DNA of 64,000 nucleotides from contig CAXKWD010000007.1 in NCBI GenBank assembly GCA_964059195.1, positions 150,089,769 to 150,153,768 on the forward strand. The letters are read 5' to 3'. Positions 43,385 to 54,959 of the stretch are shown here, in pieces. Below the pieces are notes generated by a model. That model was given only the letters and a program-made list of their open reading frames with translations. It did no database searches and was not told the DNA's origin. The translations under genes and the position numbers were made by a program. Numbering within the stretch: position 1 is the first letter of the stretch; every line of letters begins with the position of its first letter. The DNA comes from Ectobius pallidus. Taxonomy: Eukaryota; Arthropoda; Insecta; Blattodea; Ectobiidae.

Positions 43385-44264
43385 AGGGTGCGGCAATTAT
43401 CATTTCCCATTTTCAAAACTATGTAACAGATTTATTTAACATAGGAATAAGCTACATTGAACATTTTCAAATGTCTTACAGTCTTAGATTTGCAATTCTT
43501 TTCTTACCTTGAGATGCCCTCCATTGACTTCAACACATTGCTGCAATCTCTCTCGTACACTGGCCATTCGCGATGTGTGTGTTTTGCGTAACATTTGCAA
43601 TTTCCTGCTGAATTGCATTTTTAAGACTCTTAATGTCAGGGAGAGCATGAGCGAAAACTTTAGACTCCAGATAGCCCCACAGAAAAAAAAAGTCTGGTGC
43701 AGTAAGGTCGGGAGATTTGGAGGGCCATTGGATATCACCAAACCTGGAGAGAATTCGGCCGGGGAAAGCAGCATATAGCGTGTCCATTGAAAAAAGTGCA
43801 GTATGTGCTGCAGCACCATTCTGTTGAAACCACAATCTCTCAATATCCAAGTTACGATGTGTCAACTCTGGTTTGCAGCATGCGATTGTAATGTTCAGAG
43901 TTGACAGTCACCGAAGCACCATTGTCGCTCTCAAGGAAATAAGGGCCAATAACACCCTGCGCTGCAATGGCACAACACACCAGACTGCGAAGTGGCCGCT
44001 CGTGGATTATGCGATTATTTGCAGGAATTTTGCAAGTGTTACGCGGACACTACACACCACGTAATGGCCAGTGTACGAGGGAGATTGCAGCAAAGTGTTG
44101 AAGTTAATGGAAGGCATCTCAAGGACATCATATTCAAAAAGTTAGACCAGAATTGGAAATCCAAAACTATAAGACATTTAAAAATGTTCAATGTATCTTA
44201 TTTCTATGTTAAATAAATGTTTTACACGGTTTTGAAAATGGGGAACTATAAATGCCGCACCCTG
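43385..44264 (-). mobile_element. Palindromic mariner-like element
   Basis: TA (43383-43384, 44265-44266) flanks CAGGGTGCGGCAATTATCAT and (inverted) CAGGGTGCGGCATTTATAGT. Homology of the two ends runs about 235 bp (43385-43620 with 44030-44264 inverted) and includes the last part of the transposase gene, so the original gene start has been replaced by a second copy of its end. Confidence 0.9.
43530..44030 (-). pseudogene. mariner-like transposase core, catalytic Asp lost
   Basis: In order on the minus strand: GVIGPYFLESDNGASVTVNS (upstream frame), then DIERLWFQQNGAAAHTALFS, FPGRILSRFGDIQWPSKSPD, FFFLWGYLESKVF and LKNAIQQEIANV. Family members have WFQQDGA; here the second catalytic Asp reads Asn. 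A frame change near 43866 separates the two parts. PDFFFLWG carries one extra Phe next to an A-run. No intact start. Confidence 0.85.
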
Positions 44265-44339
44265 TAGTTAAATTATCTCTCTCTTAAATCCTATGCCCCC
44301 ATGTTGGAGCGAAGAGCCCCCAAGTGGAGGTTTCTGTTT

Positions 44340-44765
44340 ACCGATGTGAATTTTGTTACGCTTGTTTTCCTAGAGAGAGCAGAGGAGAAAGATTACCTAG
44401 GTGGGGGTTTTCCGGGGTTTTTCCTCACCTGTGAGATAAATGTCGGGTAACTTTAGCTCCTTGTGGTCCCCGGATATCATCTGGCCGCCGTTATCATCTT
44501 CATCCTCGGAGTGAGTGTGTGTGTGAATGATGTATCTCGTCCTAGGCCAATATGTTGGAGTTGTCTCGGAGGTTGCCCCGGCATTGGGCTGATCACTCGT
44601 CCGGGGAAGCCCTCCATGTCCTTGTCTGGTCAAAAAAGTATGTATGTGATCCATAGATAAATCCCTCTCCCGACAGGTCGCGGCCCTGTAAGGCCCGGGC
44701 GGCTTGGGTCGCTTAAAAGTCCTTAAAACGGAGAGGTAAAACTCAGGTAAAGAAAGAATAAAATG
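44340..44765 (+). mobile_element. SINE E, copy E2
   Basis: Contains CCGGATATCATCTGGCCGCC, GGGCTGATCACTCGTCCGGG, CCATGTCCTTGTCTGGTC and CGACAGGTCGCGGCCCTG in the same order as E1; ends AAAGAAAGAATAAA. The tRNA head is not evident. Confidence 0.85.
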
Positions 44766-45155
44766 ATACGGCAATTATGTCCGAGTACTAATGGTGATTA
44801 TGACGATGATAACTTAGAGAATAATGAAAGTATAGCTCACGTTTTAGATTTCCGTAGGTTTCTAGCAATGAATTTCTCATTTAAATGGTAAGTGTAAAAC
44901 GCTGTTCCATGGCTCGTATTGAATCATTGATGGAATGCGGAAAGATGGCTTTATTTGCACTCTCGTATTCGAGTGTTCGATTTGCAGTGCATTACGGGAG
45001 CAATCGAGTAAGGTGTGATGCTGATAAATACAATCTTCCCCGTTTCCAGTGGGAAGATGCTGCTCTGGGCGGCTTCCTATGTTCTGTACGAGGCAGATCA
45101 ACTTCTTGAGAGGAACTGTGGTGTCTTTTGCTTTCAACTACAGTTTGTCTTGATA
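44766..45155. other. Nothing recognised
   Basis: Overlapping short open frames on both strands without known motifs. Confidence 0.45.
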
Positions 45156-45400
45156 CTAGGAAGTGCCTGTGGCTTCGCCCACGATAATTCATTTAAAAAT
45201 TAAAAATTAAGAGTATAATAATTATTAAAGCATTATATTTATTAACACTTGCACGCGAATCATTCATAAACTAAGCCATTAATAATATTAACGAAACAGC
45301 TAAAATTCCGGCTTCAGAGTACATTCTACGATTAGAAAGCGCCCCCTGGGAAAACTATATCAGAATCGATTATGCAGTTCCAAAGGAACCTGTGAACACA
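45156..45400 (-). mobile_element. Helitron-like 3' half, second family
   Basis: CTAG at 45156-45159 preceded by A. Reading the minus strand, GGGCGAAGCCACAGGCACTT precedes CTAG. It matches about 33010-33229 through AATGATTCGCG and GCGC.TTCTAATCGT. Confidence 0.75.
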
Positions 45401-45949
45401 TACGTATTGTTTCTCAACTGTTTATTGACATGAATATGATGTGAATTTTATTTGATCAATTCAGTGTAATTTTCAGAAATTATATAATGTTTCAAGGGAA
45501 GGAATGGTTTGTTTGGATTATTATTATCAGCGATATTTCAAGAGTTAAACCATCAATATTTTACTGCTGGTGTCCCCGGCTTCGCCCGCCATTATTCATT
45601 GACTCCAGGATTTTTAAGAAATTTACACTGGTAGATTATTAAAAATATTTGTGGTTCAGAGCTATGAAAATTGTAAGTGAAAATAAAATTAGAATATTTG
45701 TTCATTGTGTTCATTTCACTTAGGCCTTATATAATAAAGAAACGGTTTTCCTAATTTTGTAGTCGTCATGAAAGTTTACACTGCGAGAGACGAACATCGC
45801 CGAGTATACCCGATGTCTCACGAAGCGGGCGAGCGAGCAAGCACGCTATTTAGGGCCGTTGAATTGTATAAGAGTAGATTATGAGAAGGGAAATGGGAAA
45901 TGTTAGGTACTCGTATAAATATATCCTTATAGCTATATGCATATACATC
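45401..45949. other. No gene; possible further Helitron end
   Basis: About 45567-45600, GTCCCCGGCTTCGCCCGCC resembles another Helitron 3' hairpin region on the minus strand, without a clear CTAG. Confidence 0.4.
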
Positions 45950-46925
45950 CAGGTACCACAGATTATTGCCTCTGTTGGACATTACGTGATAATATTATAG
46001 GAGAAAAATTCCCCCGACACTGGGATTTGAACCCAGGACCTTTGGCTGTCCGTGCCACTGCTCTACCAGCTGAGCTAAGCCAGAGTTCATTACACAGCGC
46101 CAGATGGAACCTCTCTGCTATGACTGATTGCCTTAAGGGGACATACAGCTTTCGATGCTGGAAAATCGGTGAAGTTTCATTATTTTTTTTCGCAGCAATG
46201 AATTATTCTGTACACTTGTAATTTGGCATGCTCTATATTGACTAGTTCTACAATTCCATACTGTTTTCAGAATTAATTGAACTGTTACAGATATGGGTAA
46301 TTTTCATTACAAATTGGCAGCCAAATTTTTTTGCAGTTTCCCTGATAAATTCAAACATTTATTAATACAGTGCAGTGAAATTTTGCATGCAAGTATATTT
46401 GATATTATTTAACAACACTATCTAGAATCATTGATTTAATTTTAATAATTTATTTTTAAAAAAATATTTCTGGTGTAAAAATCTCTAAAAATAAAAATTA
46501 CAATTGATGAATTATTTTAAAAAAATATTTATACTGCAGATAATCCAAAGATCCTAGATTATGTTGGTCATATGATATTTTCAAATAGATAAAAAAAAAA
46601 GAATCACTCAGAAATATTGTTATTTATTAAAATCATCAGGGAAACTGCAATTCAGTGCACAAAATTTGTCTGCCATTTTGTAATGATAATTTCCCATTAA
46701 CTGTAATAGATAAATTAATTCTGAAAATAGTATGCAATTGTAGAACTAGTCAATATGGAACATGCCATATTACAAGGCTACAGAACAATTCATTGCTGAG
46801 GAAATAAATCATGAAATTTCATCTATTTTTCAGCATCGAAAGCTGTATGTCCCCCCTTAATGGTCTACCTGGGTTCAAATCCCAGTATCAGAGGAATTTT
46901 TCTCCTATAATATTCTCATGATAAG
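45950..46925 (-). mobile_element. SINE F copies around a TTAA-flanked insertion
   Basis: 45950-46132 is SINE F on the minus strand (TTTGAACCCAGGACCTTTGG, GCTCTACCAGCTGAGCTAAG). At 46861-46925 TGGTCTACC, expected next in SINE F flank, is followed by TGGGTTCAAATCCCAG in plus orientation, so SINE F material exists in both directions here as at 6.2-6.7 kb. Confidence 0.75.
46137..46856. mobile_element. piggyBac-like MITE (TTAA TSD)
   Basis: TTAA at 46133-46136 and 46857-46860. Ends GGGGACATACAGCTTTCGAT and (inverted) GGGGGGACATACAGCTTTCG; inverted arms of about 220 bp reach TGCAGTTTCCCTGAT. Excision restores the GCC(C)TTAATGGTC sequence seen at 47537-47550 (inverse) in another SINE F flank. No coding region. 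Confidence 0.88.
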
Positions 46926-47418
46926 ATGTGCCTACCTCCTTAAAGATCGCTTGATAGGCATGGTCTTTAATGTAGGTTTTGCTGTACCAGTACACAAATA
47001 GTGACGTTGGTAAAGATCAGTTGAGGGGTACATTACTTCATCTACACACGCCACTCGTAGCTTAGGTTTATCACAGAAGACCTTCTGTATAAGGAGGCTT
47101 GGCTTGAAACAAGTGATATACGCATATGAGAATAGATGGCAGTGCGGTCGCTGCATCTGTTTGATAACACTTGAAAATCGTGGCGCGTGTATGAAGAACT
47201 CCTCTGGGACCAGACCCAAATCCCCCTAAATCCCTCCAACCACTTTTCCTAAGAAAATTGGAGAAGAGTTTGAAGTGAATTATGTACCATTGTTTGATAA
47301 CGAAACTGGAGAAAGTGTATTTTCTACAATGCCAAGGAAAGAAAATGTGGAATACAAACTAGGTCGGTTTCCCCTGTAAACTACAAAACGGAAATTTGGA
47401 GCGAAACTTTAATTGCAC
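46926..47418. other. Unrecognised sequence with short open frames
   Basis: A 95-codon minus-strand frame (47219-46932) and plus-strand text FEVNYVPLFDNETGESVFST near 47265-47330 look protein-like in composition, but I recognise neither. It may be an unidentified transposon gene remnant. Confidence 0.3.
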
Positions 47419-47625
47419 ATAATATTGTAGGAGAAAAATTCCTCTGACACTGGGATTTGAACCCAGGACCCTTGACTATCCGTGCCACTACTCTACCAAC
47501 TTAAGACCATTAAGGATAATTGAGGCCATTAAAACCATTGAGGTAGACCATTAAGGGCAATTAGTCATAGGAGAGAGGTTCCATCTGGCGCTGAGAAGTG
47601 AATTCTGGCTTAGCTCAGTTGGTCT
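47419..47625. mobile_element. SINE F partial copies in inverted arrangement
   Basis: 47440-47505 minus: ACTGGGATTTGAACCCAGGA and TACTCTACCAACTTAAG. 47560-47625 plus: CATAGGAGAGAGGTTCCATC and GGCTTAGCTCAGTTGGT, truncated in the D loop. Confidence 0.75.
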
Positions 47626-48407
47626 TTCCTTTTCTCCAAAACTATTATATTACTTATTTTTTATGTGTTCCCTTCACTGTGTAATTTTTCATATTGTGCG
47701 TGTTTCTTGTTTCCTTTTTCTGTATTCTTTTAGTTGTAGTTTTAGTTTAAATATTTTAAACATATAATATTAGTGTTGTAAAACTGATGTAATTAGTATA
47801 AGAAAATATTGTAATTTGGCAATGAGCCTATTATATTATCAACAAAATAAATGATAAATAAACAAATATAAATAATAAGGACCAGACTAACGAGTTTTTT
47901 AAATAAATGTAGGAAGTTTTGTCTAAATTTATTTCTTCTTAGCGCATTGAAAAAGTGTACAGATAGGACACAAGTATTAATTATCATTACCTTTGTAACT
48001 AGGCAACTGCAACCAATAACAAAACGCTGACTAATTTACACTTGCATGTGCTGTAAATACAGAGGGTCAAGATTTATGCTCTCTGAGGGACCCTAAACAC
48101 TGACTGCAAACAGCTATACGTCATGATTAAATAAGGCTGTAAAAATAACTAATAAATTTCAGTCTGCACGCATAAAGTATGCTGGACTCCACTAGTGTCA
48201 TCTAGTAGTTTGATAAATCACCAGCTATTTTATTATGAATTTACAACTCATGTAGAAATGTAATTAATTTTAACATAGGCCTATTGACACATTCTTGTTC
48301 GGTAGTAGTTTATGTTCCTTAAGAAAGTAATTATTTCAGAATATTTATCACTGGGTTGTTGGCCCCGACACAGAATTCCATGCTTCTAGATTAAATTCCA
48401 ATTTATG
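47626..48407. other. Nothing recognised
   Basis: AT-rich; no gene or repeat boundary. Confidence 0.5.
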
Positions 48408-48738
48408 TAGGGTGTTAATGAATAACACCGAAATATTTTATAGAAGCAACTTTTTATTAGGAGATTTTTGCTCTCAGGATACAATTTTTCCTGTTACAGC
48501 ATGAAATCTCCCGGGGCATGGCCGCCACTGACTTCTAACATTTGAAAACATGCGCAAAACAAAAGAACTAAGTTCTTAACATTGTAGCTGTGAATAAAAG
48601 ACACTAATACAGTGGCGGTCGGTCATGTGATTAGTCTGTAAATTTTGCAATTATGGAAACACTAAATTATGGTATAGCTGTTGATGAATGATTAAGAATC
48701 AGGTTTTTATCGATCTCTAAGAAAACATGAAGTCAATT

Positions 48739-48995
48739 CCGGGGTGCGCGGGCAAAGAGAGTTAAGTCCACTTTCTTGTTACTGAGAATTAGAGTGACTT
48801 AACACACTATTACTGCCCAACATAGCTTTAGAGATGGATAAACCCATGAGGCACACATCCATAACTACCGTACAATGTTGATTATGACTTACTGGACTTA
48901 ACACAAATGTAGAGAACATTTTTATCTATAACTCTATGGACATATCTCAGTTTTTTAGGATGGTGGACTTAACTCTCTTTGCCCGAGCACCCGCG
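48739..48995. mobile_element. 257-bp TIR element inside A2
   Basis: Ends CCGGGGTGCGCGGGCAAAGA and (inverted) CGCGGGTGCTCGGGCAAAGA, continuing GAGTTAAGTCCA. AATT at 48735-48738 and 48996-48999 is the apparent 4-bp TSD. No coding region; superfamily open. Confidence 0.8.
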
Positions 48996-49060
48996 AATTT
49001 ATTGAAAATATTAATAACTCTCTTTGCCCGAGCACCCGCGAATTTATTGAAAATATTAAT
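48971..49060. repeat. 45-bp tandem duplication across a transposon end
   Basis: Two perfect units (48971-49015, 49016-49060), each holding the last 25 bp of the 257-bp element plus 20 bp of family A flank. Confidence 0.95.
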
Positions 49061-49089
49061 CCTATTTCGCTTCATTATTGACTTATGAG

Positions 49090-49574
49090 CAGGCCTTAAA
49101 ACTTAGTGCCCGAACCCACAGAGGGAGATGATTCCGGTTACCAACAACCTGAGTATAGGGGGTGGGGGCGATTGCGTAGGCTGATATGACAGTCATTGCT
49201 AGTAGTACTGAGAAGTCAATGCGCCCATGGTACGGTGCCTCTCAAATTGGTCAACAGTGTACCTTGTCATTATGCGTGTTTATAAATGTATAATACGTGT
49301 TCGGAATACCGAAAGTAAAGTGTTCTAAAACGCAAACATATATTGAAACATTTGGGAGGGACTATTACACACAAACAGGAAAACGTAACGTTTTGCATGC
49401 TTGTAATGTGAGTTTAGAGAATGAGAAGTTATTTTGTGGTCTTTCTATACCTGTAATCCGCTTTGTTTACTATCACGTGAACTAGCATATGGTAGCTAGC
49501 GCATACGCCGAGCAAAGTCTGTACAGTACAGTTGCTGTTAACATATTCGATCGGGCACTAAGTTTTAAAGCCTG
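49090..49574. mobile_element. hAT MITE inside A2
   Basis: Perfect 8-bp TSD CTTATGAG (49082-49089, 49575-49582). Ends CAGGCCTTAAAACTTAGTGC and (inverted) CAGGCTTTAAAACTTAGTGC. 485 bp; the short open frame inside has no transposase motif. Confidence 0.93.
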
Positions 49575-49727
49575 CTTATGAGTAGGCTACCTACCAAATT
49601 TAATAACTTTAATGCCTTGCACCATACACATTTTACGTCATAGAGCAAAAATCTCATAAAAGTTGCTTGTCTATGTACCCTCTTTACACAGATAACATAT
49701 TTCGGTGTTATTCATTGTCACCATGTA

Positions 49728-51119
49728 TAAGAAAACAAAAACAAAACAAAGGTACGTTCACGTTCTTTTGCACTAGGTAATTGTTTAATCCGAGTGTACT
49801 ACCTTCATTCAAGTTTATGCCCTTACTTCACCTACAATTTTGTTCTTAATTTTATTAATTTATTCTCAACACCACTTCTTCGCCCTCTCTCTCTCTCTCT
49901 TTTAACATCCTTCTCGACCTTTCGATCATGATTGATGCTCTTACCAAGTCTCCTATAGCAACCGAGCAAGGCCACCTCCAACAATTTCATAATTCAATAT
50001 GGTCCGTACGGAAACACCATCTCAAATATTATATTAGATAAAATATAATATAGCGTCTCTACCTTATACCCTCATTTTAAAATAATAATTCTTCGATGGT
50101 TTCCCTTTAACTCCTTTTAGTATATTATTCTTCATACAGTATATAGAATGCCCTAGATTACAATATATAGGTAACTTAGGCCTACTTTTTTGTGTCGATC
50201 AAAATACCAATAAAATTTTCCTGTTAAAATGTTTAGGCTATATCCTTATTCTCATGTATAAAAATTAAAAAACAATAAATGATAATAGAAACAAACAGTG
50301 TGTAGAAAATGTATGTTATCTTAATCTATCTATGTAGTAGATTAGATATTAGATTATATATTAGATTAGATTCTTCCACTATTTCATAAGTTCGCTTGGG
50401 ATATTAAAGTACCAAATTAAGATGTACGTCTAACTATGGAGGCAATAAGAAAAACCAAAGTAAGAGAAAGAACTTTTGGATTTCTGGAGTTTCTTGCAAT
50501 AAATTATTCATAATCTGTTAAACATAGCTGTTAGGGATATATTTCCACTCTGTACATTTCCCCATTTGTAACAGTGTGATGTTAATTAGTTAGACGTTTT
50601 CAAATGAACTTCCTTCACAAGTCTGGATTTATAACGAAGAGCTGAAAGGGCTTTTGTCCGTCTTGAAACACGCATTGGCATTGATTACTTCGGAGGAAGG
50701 AACAGTTGAGTGCTTTTACGTAATAACAGGCAGTGGAATCATATTCTATTAATTCGTAATGACGTCACGCAACAAGCTGGATAAATATTTCCTTTGTCTC
50801 CGTTTGCTCTTCTTCACAATAACCTTTCTCTTTGCTGGATTTATTTCCATTCAATAAGAAATATTCTTGTAGGTTCTGTTGGCTTAAAATTAATATGGAT
50901 AAAAAGTAGGAAAACAAACATTTATGTGCTGAATTGATGGAAATTCTTATTTAAAAATTCTGTAGGCTACATAGGTCTGCTAGTTGTTCTCTCTATTAAT
51001 TTGCATTGTACCTACGTCTAAAATATTCTACGTGGTATCGATTCTAAAATATTCTCAACAGAATTTACCAATTCAATAAATTAGTGTATCTCACAATACT
51101 GTATTTGACATAAATGAAT
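49728..51119. other. Nothing recognised
   Basis: AT-rich; (CT)n at about 49888-49902 and an ATTAGAT run near 50335-50372. No gene. Confidence 0.5.
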
Positions 51120-51300
51120 TTCAGAGAGCAATCATAGGAGAGAGATTCCAACTCACGCTTTGAATCGAACCCTTTCGACCTCAGTTGGTGGAGAATCGGC
51201 GCGGAAAGGTAATGAGTTCGAATCGCAGCGTAAGAAGAATCTTTCTCTTAAAATATTCTGATGTAATAATCTACAGAAACAATATTTCTGTGAAACCTTT
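51120..51300 (+). mobile_element. SINE F, degenerate copy
   Basis: CATAGGAGAGAGATTCCAAC, CCTCAGTTGGTGGAGAATCG and ATTCTGATGTAATAATCTAC follow the SINE F order with many changes. Confidence 0.7.
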
Positions 51301-51347
51301 CTTCTGTGGTTTCACGTGAATGCATATTAACTCTTGTGTTTATGCTA

Positions 51348-51430
51348 ACCGGAGTTGAACCCAGTACCTCCGTCATGTGAGTGACTCACAGCGAGGAGAT
51401 CGCTTGACATTTGCATAGAGAAGCGCAAGA
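51348..51430 (-). mobile_element. tRNA-like block, degenerate
   Basis: The minus strand has GAGGTACTGGGTTCAACTCC, a B-box-like end; no A box is convincing. Confidence 0.35.
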
Positions 51431-51694
51431 GCGGTCTAAGTCACGGATAAATGTCAATAGGTGACCTCGACTATCAGGACGCTTGCCAACTCGTACTGGC
51501 GCCCATGCAAGAACAATACCCATTCACAATCGCAACATAGTTTGCTTGTCACAGACACAATTTAACAATAATGTACTTAACATCCATACATTTTCATGTA
51601 TGGCATAATTGGATGGGGAGAAGCTTCGAAAACCAATTCTTTCTCGAATAGCTTTGCTTCAACCACATATTGTTAACATTTAAACCTCTCTTTT

Positions 51695-51870
51695 TTTTCT
51701 TTATCTTAGTTTTACCACTCTCTTTTAGGATTTAAGCGACCCAAGCCGCCCGGGTCTTACAGGGCCGCGACCTGCCAGGAGAGGGATTATCTTTGGATCA
51801 CATACATACTTTTTGGACCAGACAAGGACATGGAGGGCCTCCCCGGATGAGTGATCACCCCAAAGTGTTA
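51695..51870 (-). mobile_element. SINE E, 3' part, copy E3
   Basis: GATTTAAGCGACCCAAGCCG, CAGGGCCGCGACCTGCCAGG and GGACATGGAGGGCCTCCCCG match E2 inverted; 5' part missing. Confidence 0.85.
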
Positions 51871-52230
51871 AACACAAAAATAATCGTAAATAACGTGTAA
51901 TGATAATGAAATTACAAAATAGCCATAAGAAATCATAATATGAAAATCATAATAAAGAAGCACTGTCCCAAATTATTGCAGTATTTTTTCAATTAAAGTG
52001 GTTTTTTTTTCTCGAAAAAACGGCCCTGTAACTCCAATGTTTTATTACTGTGTGTTAATCTACATCTAATTATACTTCCAGGAAAAAGTAACATTGAATT
52101 TCCTTCACTTATTTTGCTATGAGCTAAGAAACTAAGGTAGTAAATTATCCAACATCACTTTTTTCTTTCAGTCTAGTTTCACGACCTTTCGTTTGTGCAC
52201 TTTATGACTGGGCACATTGTATATATTTAG

Positions 52231-52266
<36 letters not shown>

Positions 52267-52477
52267 CTTTCCGGTCTATAGAACCATGGTCTATCGTAAG
52301 TTGCTTTGGACGTTTCATCTACATCTATGGCAGACATCATCAGCATGGGGAGAGGATTCCTCGGTGAAGTTCGTTGTCAGCAGTAAATTTGATCCTTACA
52401 AGAGGAAGAGAGAAAAAGGGGAGAGTATATACGTATACATATCATGTGTGTATATATATACAGTACGCTATATAGAT

Positions 52478-52508
<31 letters not shown>

Positions 52509-52561
52509 CGTGTGTGTTAGATACATATAATAAATTGTGTATATATGTATATGTGTGAGTG

Positions 52562-52607
<46 letters not shown>

Positions 52608-53489
52608 AAAGGGTTATAGAAAGAGGTAACATTTCGCTCTAAGTAGAGAAAAAAATTTCATGTACACGAGATATGTTTTATTAAAAATCATTTTTAAAAC
52701 TTGAAAGGATATATTCAGTTTGTAGGACTAATGAACATGCACAATGCCCCGGTTTCATATTTCTGCTTTCATTTCGTGAATGATACATTTCTTTGATCTC
52801 CTGATCCTACAAAGTAGCATTTGTTTCTGCGGAATATCGAATAAGCTAGCTAAGGTTCTCTATATAGCTTACAAGCCCAGCCCAGGCGAGACCTCTAGGG
52901 AGTGAATTTGACGTCTCATGGTATTAGTCACGACAGAGGACAGCACTGACACTTCAACACGCCAAGTACAGTTTGTGTTTGCAAATGTTTCACCACTTAC
53001 TACAGTTTTCTGTAGCATTATGCGAGTTAAGAGCTTATAAATTGAAACTTTATGCGTTAAGTGAGAAAACTAAATTTTAAGCCACATTTGATGGAAATTA
53101 TTTTACGAATATACAATTATAATCATTCAATTGAATCATACGTTTTCCCGCAGGGTTCCATTCTTGGGACTCCGTTTTTCATAATTGAAATAAATTGCTT
53201 TATACTTTTAATACATATTTAAAAGGAAATATTATATTGAAAGATTAAAAAAGTAATATTTTGAGTACTTTTAGGGAAGCATATTTCTCTTTTTTAGTTT
53301 AACTTTAACTATTACATAATTTAATATTACGATCCTCGTTTTTATCTACTCTAAACAAATTTGTTTATCATTTTGTTTAAAAGCGTGAACGGCTTACGTA
53401 TCTAATACGCAATGACACTACAAGTTTATATGCAAATTTTGTAGGTCTGATTCCAAGTCAATGATTAATATTTTCAGAAATTATTCTTG
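51871..53489. other. No gene; three microsatellites
   Basis: (TA)n at 52233-52264, TATA/CATA-rich tract 52430-52560 and (GA)n at 52565-52602. Remaining sequence is AT-rich and unrecognised. Confidence 0.7.
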
Positions 53490-53491
53490 TA

Positions 53492-54214
53492 CAGTAGAAC
53501 CTCGATAATTCGAGCTAATTGGGGCTGAAGCTGCCTCGAATTACAAAAAACTCGGATTATACGGAAACATCACTAAATCAATGGGTAAATCATAAATAAA
53601 TGTTTAATGAGCACAATAATGGTTTAAAAATAAATAAATAAATAAACAATATATTAGACATAAATATCTTTAATAGGCCTATATGTATGTTGGCAAACAT
53701 TTCCAATTTGCTACATCGTCATCCTTTAAGGATTAAGTCATTGTCTGACTCTTAATTGAGTGGAACGGGAAAGCGGCGGAAAACACTTTTAATTACCATT
53801 GTTGCTGAAATTACCATTGTTGCTGAGTAGGGATTACTGTAACAATACAGTATTCTTTTCTGAAAGGATGGTATGCACTGTATGCACCGTATGATTGACA
53901 CGAGGTTCCGACAATGAAAGATCGAACCTAACGATTTCTGTCAATCTGTAATAGAAATGCATTAGCAGTCTGAAGCCAAGGTTATTTCTGTGTATTATGA
54001 ACGAAAATCCAGTTTTACCTGCACTTTTGTACATGGAAAAACTGAAAGAAAGCTCAAAATGTAACACATTCGGAAGTGCGTAAAACTTACATGCGGACAC
54101 GGTATAAAAACGGGATTTTACTCTAGTTTTATGGAAAATTTTAATTTTCTTAAGACCAGCTCGAATTACACGGAACCTCGAAATACCGGGGCTCGAATTA
54201 CCGAGGCTCCACTG
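53492..54214. mobile_element. pogo/Tigger-like element
   Basis: TA (53490-53491, 54215-54216) flanks CAGTAGAACCTCGATAATTC and (inverted) CAGTGGAGCCTCGGTAATTC. The subterminal words CTCGAATTACA and CTCGAAATACC are repeated. These TIRs look like Tigger ends. No catalytic transposase motif found in the 88-codon frame at 54100-53834. Confidence 0.82.
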
Positions 54215-54491
54215 TATTAAATATTTGATTATCTTTCCTGTATAAACTTACTTTTTGTTTTTATTTTTTACCATAGATCAATTATAAAAGTAGATGCCAA
54301 TACAGATTATTCATAAGATATTAATTTTGAAATTGTATGCTATCGAAGAATCTTCAGTTCATTCAGTCAAAGTTCTGAGTAAGAAGATAACGATACTGAA
54401 ATCATCTCTATTTGGAAGAAATTAAGAAGACGCACCATTAGCGTAAATATCGATCTTACCATGCAAAATTTTAAGCCAATTTATCTATGAC

Positions 54492-54784
54492 GCCGTACGC
54501 CGTAACGTAGTGGTTGAGGCGCTGCTTTACAACCCGGAAGGTCGCAGGTTCGATTCCCGATGAGGTCGTTGGAGTTTTTCAATTGGCCTAATCCTCTGGT
54601 GGCACTATTACCCTGGGGTGGACTCAGCCTCTAACAGAAATGAGTACCAGGAGCAATCCTAGGGGTAAAGGCGGTCGGTGCGAAAGGCTGCCAACCTTAC
54701 CACCTTTACGTGCCAAATGTCCCAAATCTGGGAGCCTCAACCTCTTGGAACCCTGTGGGCCTCCATGGTCTGTAGAGGGATCAT
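54492..54784 (+). mobile_element. SINE D, full-length copy D3
   Basis: Perfect 12-bp TSD TTTATCTATGAC (54480-54491, 54785-54796). Head AACGTAGTGGTTGAGGCGC, B box CAGGTTCGATTCCCGATG. Confidence 0.92.
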
Positions 54785-54959
54785 TTTATCTATGACTTAG
54801 TGCACATATGTGTTAAATACAGTTCTATAGTTTTTAGTAAACCCACGTTAATACCTAATTATCAGGAATGTGGACCTGGAAATGTAGGCCTACTTACTAC
54901 ATTTTCCTCCTGTAGACAGTAATATTTATTGAACTTCTGTTCTTTCATTCTTTACCTGT

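Larger units (their letters stand above)
48408..49725 (+). mobile_element. Family A TIR element, copy A2, with two nested transposons
   Basis: TAGGGTGTTAATGAATAACA begins it and GTGTTATTCATTGTCACCATG ends it before TA. The interior matches A1 (TTGATGAATGATTAAGAATC, CATACACATTTTACG). Insertions at 48739-48995 and 49090-49574 break it; excision of both gives the A1 order. Confidence 0.85.

Noticed and set aside
43509..43778. Plus-strand frame over the mariner
   Set aside because: Antisense of the transposase, which carries clear family motifs.
49297..49485. 62-codon gene inside the hAT MITE
   Set aside because: No transposase motif, short, and located in a 485-bp non-autonomous element.
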